Positions 15,069-15,464 of a stretch of DNA of 15,464 nucleotides are shown one piece after another (position 1 is the first letter of the stretch; each line of letters begins with the position of its first letter). The stretch covers positions 1 through 15,464 of the forward strand of contig CAJPRR010000042.1 of the NCBI GenBank assembly GCA_905373085.1. Direction: 5' to 3'. The stretch comes from an uncultured Selenomonas sp. Its GTDB lineage: Bacteria; Bacillota; Negativicutes; Selenomonadales; Selenomonadaceae. Both the position numbers and the translations under genes were made by a program. The notes under the pieces are model-generated. The model made no database searches, had not been told where the DNA came from, and saw only the letters and a list, made by a program, of their open reading frames with translations.

Positions 15069-15464
15069 ATGGAATATCCGCGCTATCCATTTACCGCTGT
15101 CGTCGGTCAGGGGCAGGCAAAGAAGGCGCTTCTTCTCGCGCTCGTGAATCCGCGCACGGGCGGCTTGCTCATTTCAGGCAAACGCGGCACGGCGAAGTCC
15201 GTCCTTGTGCGTGCGGCAGCGCCGTTCACGCCGACGGGGAGTCTCGTCGAACTGCCGCTCGGCGCGACGGACGACATGGTTTTCGGCAGTCTCGATGTGG
15301 ATGCGGCGCTGCGGGACGGCGAGCGTCGTCTGCGCCATGGTCTCCTGCATCGCGCGGCGCATACGCTCATTTACATGGACGAGGTGAATCTCCTGCGCGA
15401 GGAGGTCTTGAAGTCTGTCTTAGAGAGCGCGTCGGCGGGGATGTTTTCCTTGGAGCGCGACGGC
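15069..15464 (+). CDS. Second chelatase-type AAA+ ATPase, truncated by the window edge
   Basis: The first 132 codons of another ChlI/ChlD-like AAA+ protein are visible; the frame is still open at the right edge. YPFTAVVGQGQAKKALLLALV (residues 6-26) closely parallels the gene before it. Walker A is GKRGTAKS (37-44) and Walker B is LIYMDE (100-105), both intact. It lacks the cysteine-rich insert of its neighbour. The start is ATG 15069 because GAGGGGA (15057-15063), which overlaps the previous stop, is at good spacing; ATG 15063 would be too close to it. By analogy with ChlI-ChlD pairs, the missing C-terminus may carry a VWA domain that binds the large chelatase subunit, but that part is not in the window. 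Confidence 0.85.
   Translation, partial: MEYPRYPFTAVVGQGQAKKALLLALVNPRTGGLLISGKRGTAKSVLVRAAAPFTPTGSLVELPLGATDDMVFGSLDVDAALRDGERRLRHGLLHRAAHTLIYMDEVNLLREEVLKSVLESASAGMFSLERDG

Noticed and set aside
1..15464. CRISPR arrays, insertion sequences, tRNA or rRNA genes, phage attachment sites
   Set aside because: No regularly spaced repeats, transposase-like frames, tRNA-like segments or rRNA sequence were seen on reading both strands.

Overview
The window reads as chromosomal DNA of an anaerobic, diderm Firmicute. Selenomonas or a close relative in the Negativicutes is my best guess. The reasoning is indirect: genes of Gram-positive type (FGGY gluconate kinase, RpiR regulator, AGGAGG ribosome-binding sites, riboswitch attenuation) sit beside a TonB-dependent outer-membrane receptor, in GC-rich DNA whose intergenic spacers are AT-rich. 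No species assignment can be made from the sequence alone.

Region 1 (1-5961) is a gluconate catabolism locus. A strong promoter beside an AT-rich inverted repeat drives gluconokinase, 6-phosphogluconate dehydrogenase and a GntP-type gluconate permease, followed by a solitary glucitol/sorbitol-type PTS EIIA protein. A 13-bp-stem terminator ends the unit. An RpiR-family sugar-phosphate-responsive regulator follows with its own promoter and is the likely controller. Imported gluconate would be phosphorylated, then oxidatively decarboxylated to ribulose 5-phosphate.

Region 2 (6009-8522) holds a leftward gene for a small cysteine-rich C_GCAxxG_C_C protein with a structured leader. Divergent from it is peptidyl-tRNA hydrolase (pth), translationally coupled by a 4-bp overlap to a radical SAM protein of unknown function. 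The two divergent promoters lie back to back, 8 bp apart at their -35 boxes.

Region 3 (8523 to the right edge) is the most interesting. A promoter embedded in a perfect inverted repeat is followed by a cobalamin riboswitch and a terminator. Downstream lies a tight same-strand array: a TonB-dependent receptor, a BtuF/FepB-type substrate-binding lipoprotein, a radical SAM/SPASM protein, a second substrate-binding lipoprotein, and two consecutive AAA+ ATPases of the Mg/Co-chelatase type (ChlI/BchI-like, then a second one cut by the window edge). Genes overlap or lie close together with no internal terminator. I infer a corrinoid or other metallo-tetrapyrrole import system joined to a chelatase (or dechelatase) motor. 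A CobN/ChlH-like catalytic subunit and an ABC permease/ATPase would be expected beyond the right edge. The B12 link and component families are directly supported; the combined function is a hypothesis.
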